14,295 nucleotides of DNA from CAZRZN01 sp964604565 (GCA_964604565.1 CAZRZN010000096.1:1-14295); one strand, 5' to 3'; positions 1-6,656 are shown, numbered from the stretch's first letter. Numbers and translations are program-made. The notes: generated by a model from the sequence alone, not told the origin.

Positions 1-588
1 GTCTTTGTCCAGAAGGGGATCAAACAGCGGTTTCTTGATCGGCTGTCCGAGCGGCTGAAAGATGCCGTGGTCGGCGACCCGATGGATGAGACGACGACAT
101 ATGGCCCGATGGTCAGCGCCCGCCAGCGCGAGATCGTCCTTGGCTATGTCGCGCAGGGACAGAAAGAGGGCGCGCGCCTTGTCACCGGCGGCGCGGCAAT
201 GGAACGCGACGGTTTTTACATCGAACCGACGGTCTTTGCCGACGTGACCGACGACATGGTGATCGCCCGCGAGGAAATCTTTGGCCCGGTCATGGCCGTG
301 CTGGATTTCGATACCGAGGAAGAGGCTGTCGCCCGGGCCAATGACACGACAATGGGCCTGTCGGCCGGCGTTTTCACCTCTGACCTGTCGCGCGCGCATC
401 GGGTGATCGGCCAGATCGACGCGGGGACCTGTTTCATCAATTCCTACAATGACGCGCCGGTGGAACTGCCCTTTGGCGGGACCAAGATGTCGGGCATCGG
501 ACGCGAGAATTCAAAGGCGGCGATCAACCACTATTCACAGCTCAAATCCGTCTTCGTGCGGATGGGGGATGTCGAGGCACCGTTCTGA
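1..588 (+). CDS. betB: Betaine aldehyde dehydrogenase, C-terminal part (5' end outside window)
   Basis: This enzyme oxidises betaine aldehyde to glycine betaine with NAD(P)+ in the cytoplasm, the second step of betaine synthesis from choline. The reading frame is open from base 1, so 195 residues of an aldehyde dehydrogenase of usual length about 485-490 are visible. They begin with VFVQKGI, which in the family lies just after the catalytic cysteine, so the nucleophile itself is just outside the window. Visible family features are the EEIFGPV segment with its conserved Glu, the LPFGGTKMSGIGREN segment, and the C-terminal oligomerisation strand ending near SVFVRMGD. betA follows on the same strand after 96 bases, which supports BetB over other ALDH types. 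The stop codon lies exactly in the loop of a perfect hairpin (578-596). Family membership is certain; substrate is inferred mainly from the neighbour. Confidence 0.93.
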   Translation, partial: VFVQKGIKQRFLDRLSERLKDAVVGDPMDETTTYGPMVSARQREIVLGYVAQGQKEGARLVTGGAAMERDGFYIEPTVFADVTDDMVIAREEIFGPVMAVLDFDTEEEAVARANDTTMGLSAGVFTSDLSRAHRVIGQIDAGTCFINSYNDAPVELPFGGTKMSGIGRENSKAAINHYSQLKSVFVRMGDVEAPF

Positions 589-596
589 GAACGGTG
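578..596 (+). other. Perfect hairpin with the betB stop codon as its loop
   Basis: Bases 578-585 (CACCGTTC) are perfectly complementary to 589-596 (GAACGGTG). The three loop bases 586-588 are the TGA stop codon of betB. No T-tract follows, so this is not a canonical intrinsic terminator. It lies between betB and betA and could act as an mRNA 3'-end stabiliser, a processing point that sets the betB:betA ratio, or a weak terminator. The base pairing is seen directly; the role is inference. Confidence 0.6.
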
Positions 597-629
597 ATAA
601 CCACAAATTTACAAATGCACGCTGCCAGC

Positions 630-672
630 CTGCGCCCCGCTGAAAACAAGGGTGCCGGAGGGGCGGGTGCAG
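630..672 (+). promoter_or_regulatory. Possible leader hairpin touching the betA ribosome-binding site
   Basis: Bases 630-638 (CTGC then GCCCC) can pair with 660-664 (GGGGC) and 669-672 (GCAG). This gives nine base pairs with a 4-base bulge at 665-668 and a 21-base loop. The 3' arm reaches the first two bases of the AGAGG Shine-Dalgarno at 671-675, nine bases before the betA ATG. If it forms, it would limit betA initiation independently of betB. The large loop and the bulge make this a weak candidate. Confidence 0.25.
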
Positions 673-684
673 AGGCGATGACAG

Positions 685-2337
685 ATGCAAGCGGATTATG
701 TGATTGTGGGCGCCGGCTCGGGCGGGTGCGCCATGGCGGGGCGCCTGACCGAGGCCGGTCACAGCGTGATCGTGATCGAGCATGGCGGCTCTGACTGGGG
801 GCCGTTCATCAACATGCCGGGTGCGCTCAGCTACCCGATGAACATGTCGCGGTATGACTGGGGCTATGAGACCGAGCCCGAACCACATATGGGCGGGCGG
901 CGTATGGCCTGTCCGCGGGGCAAGGTGATCGGCGGGTCGTCCAGCATCAACGGCATGGTCTATGTGCGGGGCCATGCGCTGGACTATGACCACTGGCGCG
1001 ACACGGGCTGTGACGGCTGGGGCTTTGCCGATGTGCTGCCGTATTTCAAGCGGATGGAAGACTGGCATGACGGTGGTCATGGCGGTGACCCGGAATGGCG
1101 CGGGCAGGGCGGTCCGTTGCATGTCACCCGTGGACGGCGGGACAATCCCCTTGTGCAGGCCTTTGTCGAGGCCGGCAAACAGGCCGGGTATGAGATGACC
1201 GGGGACTACAACGGCCAGCAGCAGGAAGGCTTCGGTCCCTTCGAGATGACGGTCTGGAAAGGCGAACGCTGGTCGGCGGCCAAGGCCTATCTGCGCCCCG
1301 CGATCAAGGCCGGGGCGCAGGTTGTCAACGGTCTCGCGCAGCGCGTCGTCTTTGAGGAGGGGCGCGCTGTCGGGGTCGAGGTGGCGCGCAAGGGTCAGGT
1401 CGAGGTGATCCGCGCCGGGACCGAGGTCATCCTTGCGGCCTCGGCCATCAATTCCCCGAAGTTGCTGATGCTGTCGGGGATCGGCCCGGCGGCGCATCTG
1501 GCCGAACATGGCATCGCGGTGCAGGTGGACCGGCCCGGGGTTGGGCAGAACCTTCAGGATCATCTGGAGCTTTATGTCCAGATGTCCGCGACGCAACCTG
1601 TCAGCCTTGCGAAATACTGGAACCTTGCAGGCAAGGCATGGGTCGGCGCACAATGGCTGATGAACCGCAGCGGACCGGGGGCATCGAACCAGTTCGAATC
1701 CTGCGGTTTCATCCGGTCGCAGCCGGGGGTCCAATACCCCGACATACAGTTTCACTTTCTGCCCATCGCCGTGCGCTACGATGGCAAGGTGGCGCCTGAG
1801 GGACACGGGTTCCAAGCCCATGTCGGGCCGATGCGCTCCCCCTCGCGGGGCGAAGTCACCCTGCGCTCCGCCAAACCGCAAGAGGCGCCGCGTATCCTGT
1901 TCAACTACATGAGCACTGAACAGGACTGGGAGGATTTCCGCCGCTGCATCCGGCTCACACGCGAAGTTCTTGGTCAGGACGCCTTTGCCCGCTATCGCGG
2001 ACAGGAACTGCAACCCGGCGACGAGCTGCAAAGCGATGAGGATCTGGACAATGCGATCCGCGAACATGCAGAAAGCGCCTATCACCCGTGCGGCACCTGC
2101 AAGATGGGACGCGCCGACGATCCGATGGCGGTAGTCGACCCGGAGGGCCGCGTCATCGGCGTCGACGGCTTGCGGGTGGCGGACAGCTCGATCTTTCCTC
2201 AGATCACCAACGGCAATCTAAATGCCCCGTCGATCATGGTCGGGGAAAAGATCGCGGATCACGTCCTTGGCCGTCGTCTGCCGCCGGAAAACGCCGAACC
2301 CTGGATCCATCCGAGGTGGGAAACGGCCCAGCGGTGA
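685..2337 (+). CDS. betA: Choline dehydrogenase (GMC oxidoreductase, FAD)
   Basis: BetA oxidises choline to betaine aldehyde and can carry on to betaine, feeding electrons to the membrane respiratory chain. The 550-residue product is the usual length. It opens with a Rossmann FAD-binding loop GAGSGG at residues 9-14. GMC signature 1 follows at about 80-96 (GKVIGGSSSING...), and signature 2 at about 252-267 (SAINSPKLLMLSGIGP). The C-terminal catalytic segment has His467 (YHPCGTCKMG), and TNGNLNAPS at 508-516 supplies the second catalytic polar residue. The ATG at 685 has AGAGG nine bases upstream and places the FAD loop at the expected distance from the N-terminus. The ATG at 678 is out of frame. 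It follows betB and presumably shares its transcript. No betI, betC or transporter gene is visible; they may lie upstream. Confidence 0.95.
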   Translation: MQADYVIVGAGSGGCAMAGRLTEAGHSVIVIEHGGSDWGPFINMPGALSYPMNMSRYDWGYETEPEPHMGGRRMACPRGKVIGGSSSINGMVYVRGHALDYDHWRDTGCDGWGFADVLPYFKRMEDWHDGGHGGDPEWRGQGGPLHVTRGRRDNPLVQAFVEAGKQAGYEMTGDYNGQQQEGFGPFEMTVWKGERWSAAKAYLRPAIKAGAQVVNGLAQRVVFEEGRAVGVEVARKGQVEVIRAGTEVILAASAINSPKLLMLSGIGPAAHLAEHGIAVQVDRPGVGQNLQDHLELYVQMSATQPVSLAKYWNLAGKAWVGAQWLMNRSGPGASNQFESCGFIRSQPGVQYPDIQFHFLPIAVRYDGKVAPEGHGFQAHVGPMRSPSRGEVTLRSAKPQEAPRILFNYMSTEQDWEDFRRCIRLTREVLGQDAFARYRGQELQPGDELQSDEDLDNAIREHAESAYHPCGTCKMGRADDPMAVVDPEGRVIGVDGLRVADSSIFPQITNGNLNAPSIMVGEKIADHVLGRRLPPENAEPWIHPRWETAQR

Positions 2338-2362
2338 TCGTTCCCGGTCTGACGGGGTTGCG

Positions 2363-2377
2363 TTAACCTTTCGGTAA
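2363..2377 (+). promoter_or_regulatory. CtrA-like half-degenerate box (TTAA-N7-GTAA)
   Basis: TTAA at 2363-2366 and GTAA at 2374-2377 are separated by seven bases, one mismatch from the CtrA consensus TTAA-N7-TTAA. It lies 44-58 bases upstream of the nuclease start and 36 bases upstream of a perfect copy. On its own it would be weak; the second copy raises its credibility. Confidence 0.35.
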
Positions 2378-2412
2378 GATCCGACTTGAAAACTCTCGAT
2401 GGTGGACAGATC

Positions 2413-2427
2413 TTAACGATATGTTAA
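2413..2427 (+). promoter_or_regulatory. Perfect CtrA-type box overlapping the nuclease start codon
   Basis: TTAA (2413-2416), seven bases, TTAA (2424-2427) exactly match the alphaproteobacterial CtrA consensus. The flanks make a longer inverted repeat, TCTTAAC (2411-2417) against GTTAAGA (2423-2429). It spans the ATG at 2421, so bound CtrA would be expected to occlude or reset the start region unless translation begins downstream. The motif match is direct; CtrA binding is inference. Confidence 0.5.
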
Positions 2428-3095
2428 GAATCTGTTTCTCCATTGTTCTCATGTCGCTTGGCGTCACCGCCGCTGCCGCCGATCTGCGCGGTCCCTTACG
2501 TGTCGTGGACGGCGATACGATGGCCATCGGTGACCGGACCATTCGTCTGCACGGAATCGACGCGCCCGAACGCGACCAGAACTGTGGCGGGACGCATGCG
2601 CCGATGTGGAATTGCGGTGAATGGGTCACTGCGGAGGTCCGTGCCCGGTATGACGGGCGGGTGGCGGTCTGCGCGCAGATAGACACGGATCGCTATGACA
2701 GGGTCGTTGCGCGCTGCAAGGTCGATGGCATCGACATTGGTGCAGCCCTTGTCGAAGGCGGGCTTGCCTTTGCCTACACCCGTTACTCCGAGGCCTATGT
2801 CCCCGAACAGAGGGCGGCGCAGCGGCGCAAGGCCGGGTTGCATGCCACGGGCGTGCAGACGCCGTCCGCCTTTCGCGAGGCCGAGCGCAAGGGCCATGGC
2901 GCGCAACGCATGGCCTCAGCCCCTGCAGGCTGTGTGATCAAGGGAAATATATCGCGCAATTCCGGAGAGCGGATTTATCATATGCCCGGACAGGCGTGGT
3001 ATGACGCGACGCGGATAAGCCGCGCGCGGGAGGAACGCTGGTTCTGTTCCGAAACCGAAGCCCGCGCCGCCGGGTGGCGTCCGGCACTGCGCTGA
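2421..3095 (+). CDS. Exported thermonuclease-like protein (SNase domain plus C-terminal module)
   Basis: Predicted calcium-dependent staphylococcal-nuclease-type phosphodiesterase, exported to the periplasm or medium. Residues 1-20 form a signal peptide (hydrophobic ICFSIVLMSLGV, then TAAAA). The SNase fold runs from about 23 to 145 and keeps the family's key residues: Asp30 in VVDGDT, Arg42 and Glu50 in IRLHGIDAPE, and Arg94 in YDRVVARC. Residues about 170-224 form a separate module with IYHMPG, then WFCSE, then AAGWR. That pattern is seen in small C-terminal modules attached to nucleases, loosely resembling degenerate Ada-type zinc ribbons; its role is unknown to me. The ATG at 2421 is chosen because it gives an intact signal peptide, but no strong Shine-Dalgarno precedes it and the site lies inside a CtrA-type box. 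An internal start at Met11 would destroy the signal peptide. The gene stands alone on this strand after betA. Confidence 0.88.
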   Translation: MLRICFSIVLMSLGVTAAAADLRGPLRVVDGDTMAIGDRTIRLHGIDAPERDQNCGGTHAPMWNCGEWVTAEVRARYDGRVAVCAQIDTDRYDRVVARCKVDGIDIGAALVEGGLAFAYTRYSEAYVPEQRAAQRRKAGLHATGVQTPSAFREAERKGHGAQRMASAPAGCVIKGNISRNSGERIYHMPGQAWYDATRISRAREERWFCSETEARAAGWRPALR

Positions 3096-3316
3096 CGGCC
3101 GCCCGCCCGGCCGCGTTCATCAACCGCTGGACCCGTCTGGGGGCGAGGATTCCCCGGGGCGACCCCGCAGACCCGACGGTTTTACGGCGCGCTGGCGGTC
3201 ATCAAGAAATGTCAGATCGTCTTGTCCAATCTCCCCTGTTTGATCCGGGTCAATGTGCGCCGTGCCGGACCCGTGCAAGGGTGGTTGTCGAACAGGACAG
3301 GAAGAAGGACAGAGCC
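3096..3316. other. Intergenic region between nuclease and YdcH-like gene
   Basis: This 221-base stretch holds no convincing gene on either strand. Just after the nuclease stop, CGGCCG repeats around a six-base loop, forming a small GC hairpin without a T-tract. Near 3134-3175, GTCTGGGG can pair with CCCCGCAGAC apart from a one-base bulge. These may end nuclease transcription weakly. An FNR-like box lies at 3240-3253. The rest shows nothing I can name. Confidence 0.5.
3240..3253 (+). promoter_or_regulatory. FNR/FnrL-like box (TTGAT-N4-GTCAA)
   Basis: TTGAT at 3240-3244 and GTCAA at 3249-3253 match nine of the ten defined positions of the FNR-family consensus TTGAT-N4-ATCAA. It sits 64-77 bases upstream of the YdcH-like start, a workable distance for activation. 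I see no good -10 hexamer at the spacing expected for a class II site, so it could also be a chance match. Confidence 0.35.
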
Positions 3317-3556
3317 ATGTCAGCCCATACCCCGCACGAACTTGCCGAGGAATTCCCGGAACATGTCGAGCGCATGCACACCCTCAAGCAGGAGGACAAG
3401 CATTTCGCCAAACTGGCCGACGATTATCACGAGATCAATCGCCGGGTGCACCGCGCGGAAACCAACGTGGAACCCATGGATCAACTGGCAGAGGAGCAAT
3501 TGCGCAAGGAACGCGCCGTGCTGAAAGACAAGATCTACGCGATGCTGCGCGGTTGA
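3317..3556 (+). CDS. YdcH family (DUF465) small protein
   Basis: A 79-residue, strongly charged, all-helical protein. It matches the DUF465/YdcH pattern: an N-terminal half containing HxxEFPEH and LKQEDKHFAKLADDYHEIN, then RRVHRAE, and a C-terminal half with LRKERAVLKDKIYAMLR. Heptad-like leucine and alanine spacing suggests a short antiparallel coiled coil. No biochemical role is established for the family. The ATG at 3317 is preceded by a strong AGGAAGAAGG Shine-Dalgarno, and the family's usual length (about 70-80) fits, so longer readings into upstream sequence are rejected. The gene is monocistronic: upstream spacing is 221 bases, and a clear intrinsic terminator follows 18 bases after the stop. 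An FNR-like box upstream may tie it to oxygen limitation. Confidence 0.9.
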   Translation: MSAHTPHELAEEFPEHVERMHTLKQEDKHFAKLADDYHEINRRVHRAETNVEPMDQLAEEQLRKERAVLKDKIYAMLRG

Positions 3557-3574
3557 TCCTTGCCGAATGCAACC

Positions 3575-3603
3575 AACGCCCCGACTTGCGCCGGGGCGTT
3601 TTT
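3575..3603 (+). terminator. Rho-independent terminator of the YdcH-like gene
   Basis: A nine-base-pair stem pairs AACGCCCCG (3575-3583) with CGGGGCGTT (3592-3600) around an eight-base loop. It continues into a run of five T's (3599-3603). It is the clearest intrinsic terminator in the window. It sits between convergent genes; read on the minus strand the T-run is poor, so it serves mainly the plus-strand gene. Its last T is the final base of the minus-strand peroxidase stop codon. Confidence 0.9.
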
Positions 3604-4118
3604 CATTGCAACGCCGCCTCGACCGCGCGGATCATTTTGCCCGACAGCGGCCGCGTGGTGGAGCCGAATGTCTCGCGCACCGTGCCGTCTGCCCCAATCA
3701 GAACCTTGTTGAAGTTCCAGTTGGGTCGGAAGCCGGTCTGCTCGGCCACCCATTTGTAGAGCGGATGCGCCTGCGGACCCGTGACATGCGTGATGTCCGT
3801 CATCGGGATGTCGAGGCCAAAGTTGACGTCGCAGAATTCCTTGACCTCCTCCGCCGACGACAATTCCTGGCGGAAATCGTCGGACGGCACCGCCAGAACG
3901 ACGAGACCGCGATCGCGGTAGCGGTCATAGAGCGCCTGCAAGCCGTCATACTGGCGGGTAAAGCCGCAGCGCGACGCGGTATTGACCACCAGCACCGGCT
4001 GGCCCTGCCACTCATCGAGGGACAGGCTGCCGCCGTCGATATTGTCAAAGGTAAAGCCTTGCGCGGCCCAAACCGGAAAGGCCACAAGCGCGGCGAGGAT
4101 CGTCATCAGGCGTGTCAT
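3603..4118 (-). CDS. Exported glutathione-peroxidase-family thiol peroxidase
   Basis: A 171-residue GPx-family peroxidase that reduces peroxides, most likely in the periplasm and, as in most bacterial members, with thioredoxin-like reductants. Residues 1-19 are a signal peptide (MTILAALVAFPVWA, cleavage near WAAQG). The peroxidatic Cys51 lies in NTASRCGFT. Cys96 (EFCDVNFG) is positioned as the resolving cysteine of two-cysteine members. Trp134 and Asn135 of the catalytic tetrad lie in NWNFNK. At the tetrad glutamine position, usually NQFG, the sequence is SDDFRQE, so Asp81 replaces Gln, with one residue fewer than BtuE-type enzymes. It stands alone, divergent from the zinc-finger gene by 276 bases. 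Its stop codon lies in the loop of a 6-bp hairpin that overlaps the opposing terminator. Confidence 0.92.
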   Translation of the reverse strand: MTRLMTILAALVAFPVWAAQGFTFDNIDGGSLSLDEWQGQPVLVVNTASRCGFTRQYDGLQALYDRYRDRGLVVLAVPSDDFRQELSSAEEVKEFCDVNFGLDIPMTDITHVTGPQAHPLYKWVAEQTGFRPNWNFNKVLIGADGTVRETFGSTTRPLSGKMIRAVEAALQ

Positions 4119-4394
4119 GCAGGGTGTCTCCCGTTTTCACAAAAGTAATGCGCCTTCTGGCGGGTCAAGGGGGCGTCGCGGCGCGGGCAGTCCGTGGGCT
4201 GCGCGGTTCACAGGGTCGAAGCGGGGCAGCGGCGTCTTGAGCAAGGAATTGATCGCGCGGGCGCCGCCCGTCGGTTCGGGCGGCGGCGGCGCTGGGACCA
4301 AAGGTTTCAAGGCATTCGAAATGTTGTATGCTTGGTCAGGACGTCCGCGCGGGGTCGGGTTGACACGCGCGGGACTGCCGGGAGGAGATGTGCC
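4119..4394. other. Divergent intergenic region between peroxidase and YbiI-like genes
   Basis: These 276 bases must hold both promoters. I see no supported gene. The strongest structure is a 9-bp GC hairpin at 4262-4285. The only AT-richer patch is about 4300-4335, where TTTCAA (4305-4310) and TATGCT (4327-4332) are 16 bases apart; this is a weak match to a housekeeping promoter pointing toward the zinc-finger gene. Confidence 0.4.
4262..4285 (+). other. Strong GC hairpin upstream of the YbiI-like gene
   Basis: CGCCGCCCG (4262-4270) pairs perfectly with CGGGCGGCG (4277-4285) around the loop TCGGTT. No T-tract follows on either strand. It lies 110 bases before the YbiI-like start, upstream of the candidate promoter at 4305-4332, and 144 bases upstream of the divergent peroxidase gene. 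It may be a protein-binding palindrome or a structured leader; nothing in the sequence decides. Confidence 0.45.
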
Positions 4395-4664
4395 ATGGCC
4401 GGAGGCTGGAGCCGCGACGGCGCGGTCAACGAACAGATCGAGGCATCTATCGCAGAGGAGCTGGAGCGGATGCGGGCAAGGCGTGCCCCCATCGGCGAAA
4501 GCTTGACGCATTGTGCCGATTGCGAAGAGGAAATCCCCGAAAAACGGCGCGTTGCGATTCCCGGTGTCAAACTCTGCGTGGATTGCGCGTCCGAGCGCGA
4601 CGGGAAAGCAATTGGCCGCGCGGGCATCAACCGCCGCGGATCCAAGGACAGCCAGTTGAAGTGA
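4395..4664 (+). CDS. ybiI: DksA/TraR-family C4 zinc-finger protein, YbiI-like
   Basis: An 89-residue protein closely following the E. coli YbiI plan. The N-terminus is MAGGWSRDGAVNEQI, followed by a helical stretch. The zinc finger has Cys40, Cys43, Cys61 and Cys64 (CADC and CVDC), and the C-terminus is NRRGSKDSQLK. The DksA/TraR family binds the secondary channel of RNA polymerase, but this short type lacks the full coiled coil of DksA with its acidic tip, so a transcription role is assumed from the family only. The ATG at 4395 is set by GGGAGGAG a few bases upstream and by the family N-terminus. The gene appears monocistronic and converges on pepF, with 72 bases between stops that hold only an imperfect hairpin (about 4692-4718). 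Confidence 0.92.
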   Translation: MAGGWSRDGAVNEQIEASIAEELERMRARRAPIGESLTHCADCEEEIPEKRRVAIPGVKLCVDCASERDGKAIGRAGINRRGSKDSQLK

Positions 4665-4736
4665 CGCCGCGTCGAAGGCTGAAACCCATCCGAAGCCCAA
4701 AGCGCACGCGCGGGCCTCAGACGGGTGTCAGCGGAC

Positions 4737-6557
4737 CTATTTTTCCATCGCTTCCAGTTGGTCGATGAAGCCTTCGATCATCGACAGGCCCTTGTCCCAG
4801 AAAGTCGGGTCAGTGGCGTCCAGACCAAACGGGGCAAGCAAGTCCTTGTGGTGCTTCGATCCACCGGCTTTCAGCATCTCGAAATACCGGTCCTGAAAGC
4901 CGTCCGGCTGTTCCTGGTAGGAAGCGTAGAGCGCGTTCACCAGACCGTCGCCGAAGGCATAGGCATAGACATAAAAGGGCGAATGCACGAAATGCGGGAT
5001 ATAGGCCCAGAAGGTCTCATACCCCTCCATGAAATCGAACGCCGGTCCCAGCGATTCCGCCTGAACGGACATCCATAGCGCGTTGATGTCGTCGGGCGTC
5101 AGCTCGCCTCCGCGGCGGGCGTCGTGGAGTTTGCATTCGAAATCGTAAAAGGCGATCTGGCGCACGACCGTGTTGATCATGTCCTCGACCTTGCCCGCCA
5201 GCAAGACCTTGCGTTCGGCATCGTCCTTGGCGCCTTCCAGCATCTTCTGGAAGGTCAGCATCTCGCCAAAGACGGAGGCCGTCTCTGCCAGAGTCAGCGG
5301 CGTCGACGACAGCATTTCGCCCTGACCGGCGGCCAGCACCTGATGGACACCGTGGCCCAGTTCATGGGCCAGAGTCATGACGTCGCGCGGTTTGCCCAGA
5401 TAATTGAGCATCACGTAGGGATGCACGTCCGTGACCGTGGGATGCGCAAAGGCGCCCGGGGCCTTGCCCGGCTTCACCGCCGCGTCGATCCAGCCCTTTT
5501 CGAAGAAGGGCGTGGCGATCTCCCCCATCCGGGGATCGAAGGCATTGTAGGCCGTCATCACAGTTTCCCGGGCCTCGTCCCAGTCCACGGTGCGGGTCTG
5601 TTCCATCGGCAGGGGCGCATTGCGGTCCCAGACCTGCATCCGGTCAAGGCCGAGCCACTTGCGCTTCAACTCGTAATACCGGTGCGACAGGCGCGGGTAG
5701 GCGTCCACGACGGCATTGCGCAGCGCCTCGACCACTTCGGGTTCGACGTCGTTCGACAGATGGCGTCCTGTTTGCGGCGTGGGCATCCCGCGCCAGCGGT
5801 CCATGACCTCCTTTTCCTTGGTCTGTGTGTTGTGCACACGCGAAAAGGTGCGGATGTTGTCGGCAAAGACACGGGCCAATTCGCGGGCTGCGGCCTCGCG
5901 CTTGTCACGGTCCTGTTCGGTGAGGAAATTCAGTGTCGCTTCGATGCTCAGCTCTTCGCCATCCACGGTAAAGGTCAGGCCGGCGATCGTCTCATCGAAC
6001 ATCCGCTCCCACGCGTCGCCGACCACGCCGAGGTCGTGCAGAAACTTTTCCAGTTCATCGGACAGCTGGTAGGGTTTCATCGCGCGCATCCGGTCAAAGG
6101 CGCGCTTGTAGCGGGTCAGATCGGCATTGGAGGCGAAGAGCCCATCATAGGCCTCATCGTCGATCCGGTTGGCTTCCAGAGAAAAGAAAACCAGCGGCGT
6201 GGTGTAATTGGTGATCTTTTCCTGACAATCCGACAGGAATTTGGCGCGTTCGGAATCGGTGGTCAGCTGGTAGTAGCGCAACCCGGCAAAAGACATGATG
6301 CGTCCGGCCACGGATTCGATCCGCTCATGGCGCTGCACCAGCGTCAGAAATTCGTCTCCGTCGAGCTTGGCAAGCTTGCCCTCGTAATCCGCGGCAAAAC
6401 TGCGGCAGGCCTCTTCGAGCCAATCCAGATCGCGCTTGAGTTCCGGCGCATCGGGCGAGGCATAGAGGTCCGTCAGATCCCATTCGGGCAGGGCGCCCAG
6501 ATCTTTCCCGCCGGACGGGGCATTTGCGTCGCGCACTGGATGCTTGAACTCGAACAT
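4737..6557 (-). CDS. pepF: Oligoendopeptidase F (M3 family zinc metallopeptidase)
   Basis: A cytoplasmic zinc peptidase of 606 residues, the usual length for M3B oligoendopeptidase F, which cleaves short peptides of roughly 7-20 residues. The N-terminal two thirds are helical: an N-terminal M3-type domain spans about 120-200 and the catalytic domain about 205-590. The zinc motif HELGH is at 398-402, with His398 and His402 as ligands and Glu399 as general base. Glu425 in LAETASVFGEM is the third ligand. The ATG at 6557 has an excellent AAAAGGAGAGG Shine-Dalgarno. No signal peptide is seen. It is divergent from the EAL gene over 144 bases and convergent with the YbiI-like gene. A 506-codon antisense open frame over this gene is a codon-bias shadow. 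Confidence 0.96.
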   Translation of the reverse strand: MFEFKHPVRDANAPSGGKDLGALPEWDLTDLYASPDAPELKRDLDWLEEACRSFAADYEGKLAKLDGDEFLTLVQRHERIESVAGRIMSFAGLRYYQLTTDSERAKFLSDCQEKITNYTTPLVFFSLEANRIDDEAYDGLFASNADLTRYKRAFDRMRAMKPYQLSDELEKFLHDLGVVGDAWERMFDETIAGLTFTVDGEELSIEATLNFLTEQDRDKREAAARELARVFADNIRTFSRVHNTQTKEKEVMDRWRGMPTPQTGRHLSNDVEPEVVEALRNAVVDAYPRLSHRYYELKRKWLGLDRMQVWDRNAPLPMEQTRTVDWDEARETVMTAYNAFDPRMGEIATPFFEKGWIDAAVKPGKAPGAFAHPTVTDVHPYVMLNYLGKPRDVMTLAHELGHGVHQVLAAGQGEMLSSTPLTLAETASVFGEMLTFQKMLEGAKDDAERKVLLAGKVEDMINTVVRQIAFYDFECKLHDARRGGELTPDDINALWMSVQAESLGPAFDFMEGYETFWAYIPHFVHSPFYVYAYAFGDGLVNALYASYQEQPDGFQDRYFEMLKAGGSKHHKDLLAPFGLDATDPTFWDKGLSMIEGFIDQLEAMEK

Positions 6558-6641
6558 GCTGGACCTCTCCTTTTGGCTTTACGGGTATCTAGGGTTTCGG
6601 CTGCGCGGGAACAACAGTCCATTGCGAATGGCCCCATGCGC

Positions 6642-6656
6642 TAAACCTCTTGTTAA
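6642..6656 (+). promoter_or_regulatory. CtrA-like box upstream of the EAL gene
   Basis: TAAA (6642-6645), seven bases, TTAA (6653-6656) is one mismatch from TTAA-N7-TTAA. It sits 46-60 bases upstream of the EAL start in the pepF/EAL divergent region. A CtrA link would fit known control of c-di-GMP enzymes by CtrA in Rhodobacterales. The match is imperfect, so confidence is low. Confidence 0.35.

Noticed and set aside
535..2085. 516-codon open frame antisense to betA
   Set aside because: It lies wholly over a well-supported gene and is His/Arg/Pro-rich with no recognisable motif, as expected for the complementary strand of GC-rich coding sequence.
3095..3115. Intrinsic terminator after the nuclease gene
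   Set aside because: CGGCCG around a six-base loop can fold, but no T-tract follows, so it was noted only as part of the intergenic region.
3074..3316. N-terminal extension of the YdcH-like gene back into the nuclease gene
   Set aside because: The family is about 70-80 residues and the ATG at 3317 has a strong Shine-Dalgarno; the extension has no family similarity.
5124..6644. 506-codon open frame antisense to pepF
   Set aside because: Same effect: pepF has complete catalytic motifs and a strong ribosome-binding site, while the antisense product resembles no protein family.
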